A stretch of 6,625 nucleotides of DNA from SZUA-584 sp964441275 (GTDB lineage Bacteria; Bacillota; Clostridia; Christensenellales; SZUA-584), in NCBI GenBank assembly GCA_964441275.1, contig CAYTUG010000037.1, positions 1-6,625 on the forward strand, given 5' to 3'. A model generated the notes under the pieces. The model was not told the origin of the DNA and did not search any database. It was given only the letters and a program-made list of their open reading frames with translations. This document shows, piece by piece, positions 6,263-6,625 of the stretch. Every line of letters begins with the position of its first letter. The stretch's first letter is position 1. The translations under genes were made by a program, and so were the position numbers.

Positions 6263-6623
6263 GGGGGCGTATTTGGCTTTCGACGGGGGTTTGCCGGGGT
6301 TAGGTTAGCGGGTCGCAGTTCCGGAACGCTGCGTAAAAAAGCCGGATCTAAATTTAGTTGCAGATAATTCTGAACTAGCTTACGCTGCCGCTTAAGGCAG
6401 TGTATGTCTTGCCGGTGTCTCCCTAAGCATCGGGTCAAGGCACCATCTTTTAGGGCAACCGCCTTTGCAAAGCTTTAAGCAAAGGAGAGGATTTTAAGCT
6501 ACTACAAGGCAATGCCTGCGCTTGGGGCGTGCCTTGCGGGAAACTGTAATACCAGCGCTACACCCGTAGAAAATTTAGCTTTGGGACTTTCGGACAGGGG
6601 TTCGACTCCCCTCGCCTCCACCA
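6263..6623 (+). ncRNA. ssrA: Transfer-messenger RNA (tmRNA)
   Basis: A one-piece 361-nt tmRNA that rescues stalled ribosomes. The 5' end GGGGGCG (6263-6269) pairs with CGCCTCC (6613-6619), giving a 7-bp acceptor stem. The third pair is G6265-U6617, the alanine identity wobble pair. The discriminator A6620 and an encoded CCA (6621-6623) follow. The T arm is AGGGG (6596-6600), loop TTCGACT (6601-6607), CCCCT (6608-6612). The conserved 5' motif TTCGACGGG is near 6279. Before the tag, CGCAG (6314-6318)/CTGCG (6329-6333) and TCCGG (6320-6324)/CCGGA (6342-6346) interlock as pseudoknot 1. Downstream, CCCTAA (6421-6426)/TTAGGG (6450-6455) and CCTTTGC (6462-6468)/GCAAAGG (6479-6485) are further helices. 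The gene begins 7 nt after smpB, so the 5' end is presumably cut by RNase P from a joint transcript. Confidence 0.97.
6360..6395 (+). other. tmRNA proteolysis-tag reading frame
   Basis: The resume codon GCA (6360-6362), preceded by TAGTT, opens the frame ADNSELAYAAA, ended by TAA (6393-6395). With the alanine carried by the tmRNA itself, tagged proteins would end in AADNSELAYAAA. The small and hydrophobic C-terminus (AYAAA) is the expected kind of protease degron, but differs from the common ALAA ending. The frame sits after pseudoknot 1, as in other tmRNAs. Confidence 0.92.
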
Positions 6624-6625
6624 AA

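Noticed and set aside
6155..6367. Open frame spanning the smpB 3' end and ssrA 5' part
   Set aside because: It is a chance frame through a structural RNA and out of frame with smpB.
1..6625. Mobile element, CRISPR array, phage or defence system
   Set aside because: No transposase or integrase signature, no regular repeat-spacer pattern and no defence-gene motif; the window is explained by housekeeping genes.

Overview
The window looks like an ordinary chromosomal segment of a Gram-positive bacterium, most likely of the Clostridia type. The evidence is the secG-rnr-smpB-ssrA gene order typical of Firmicutes, AT-rich spacers, strong AAGGAGG-type ribosome binding sites, sigma-A-like promoters, use of TTG starts, and a tmRNA tag ending in AYAAA. 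This placement is inference; no species can be named. All confident genes lie on the + strand.

Left part (1-2855): an AT-rich leader with a hairpin and a good extended -10 promoter drives a DeoR-family sugar-phosphate-responsive repressor (176-937, TTG start). After a short gap with its own promoter come lipA (lipoyl synthase, 1016-1891) and a lipoate-protein ligase (1878-2855). These two overlap by 14 bp and form a two-step protein lipoylation unit: the ligase loads lipoate or octanoate on carrier domains, and LipA inserts sulfur into octanoyl groups. No lipB is seen here.

Middle (2856-3280): 425 bp without a confident gene. The minus strand holds two protein-like open stretches in different frames that could be one decayed small gene. 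The end of the spacer carries the secG promoter, with two adjacent perfect palindromes at its -35 region.

Right part (3281-6625): secG (SecYEG subunit) is followed by a strong intrinsic terminator. A second unit then follows: rnr (RNase R), smpB (overlapping rnr by 17 bp) and ssrA (tmRNA, starting 7 nt after the smpB stop). These three are the trans-translation machinery: tmRNA-SmpB rescues stalled ribosomes and tags the nascent chain, and RNase R degrades the defective mRNA. The complete tmRNA (6263-6623) has an Ala-type acceptor stem with a G3-U pair, an encoded CCA, and a tag frame ADNSELAYAAA. The window ends 2 nt after the CCA.

I found no mobile element, CRISPR array or clearly new system. 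The items most worth a second look are the compact rnr-smpB-ssrA layout, the RNase R with no lysine-rich tail, the unusual tag, the palindromes at the secG promoter, and the possible gene remnant between lplA and secG.
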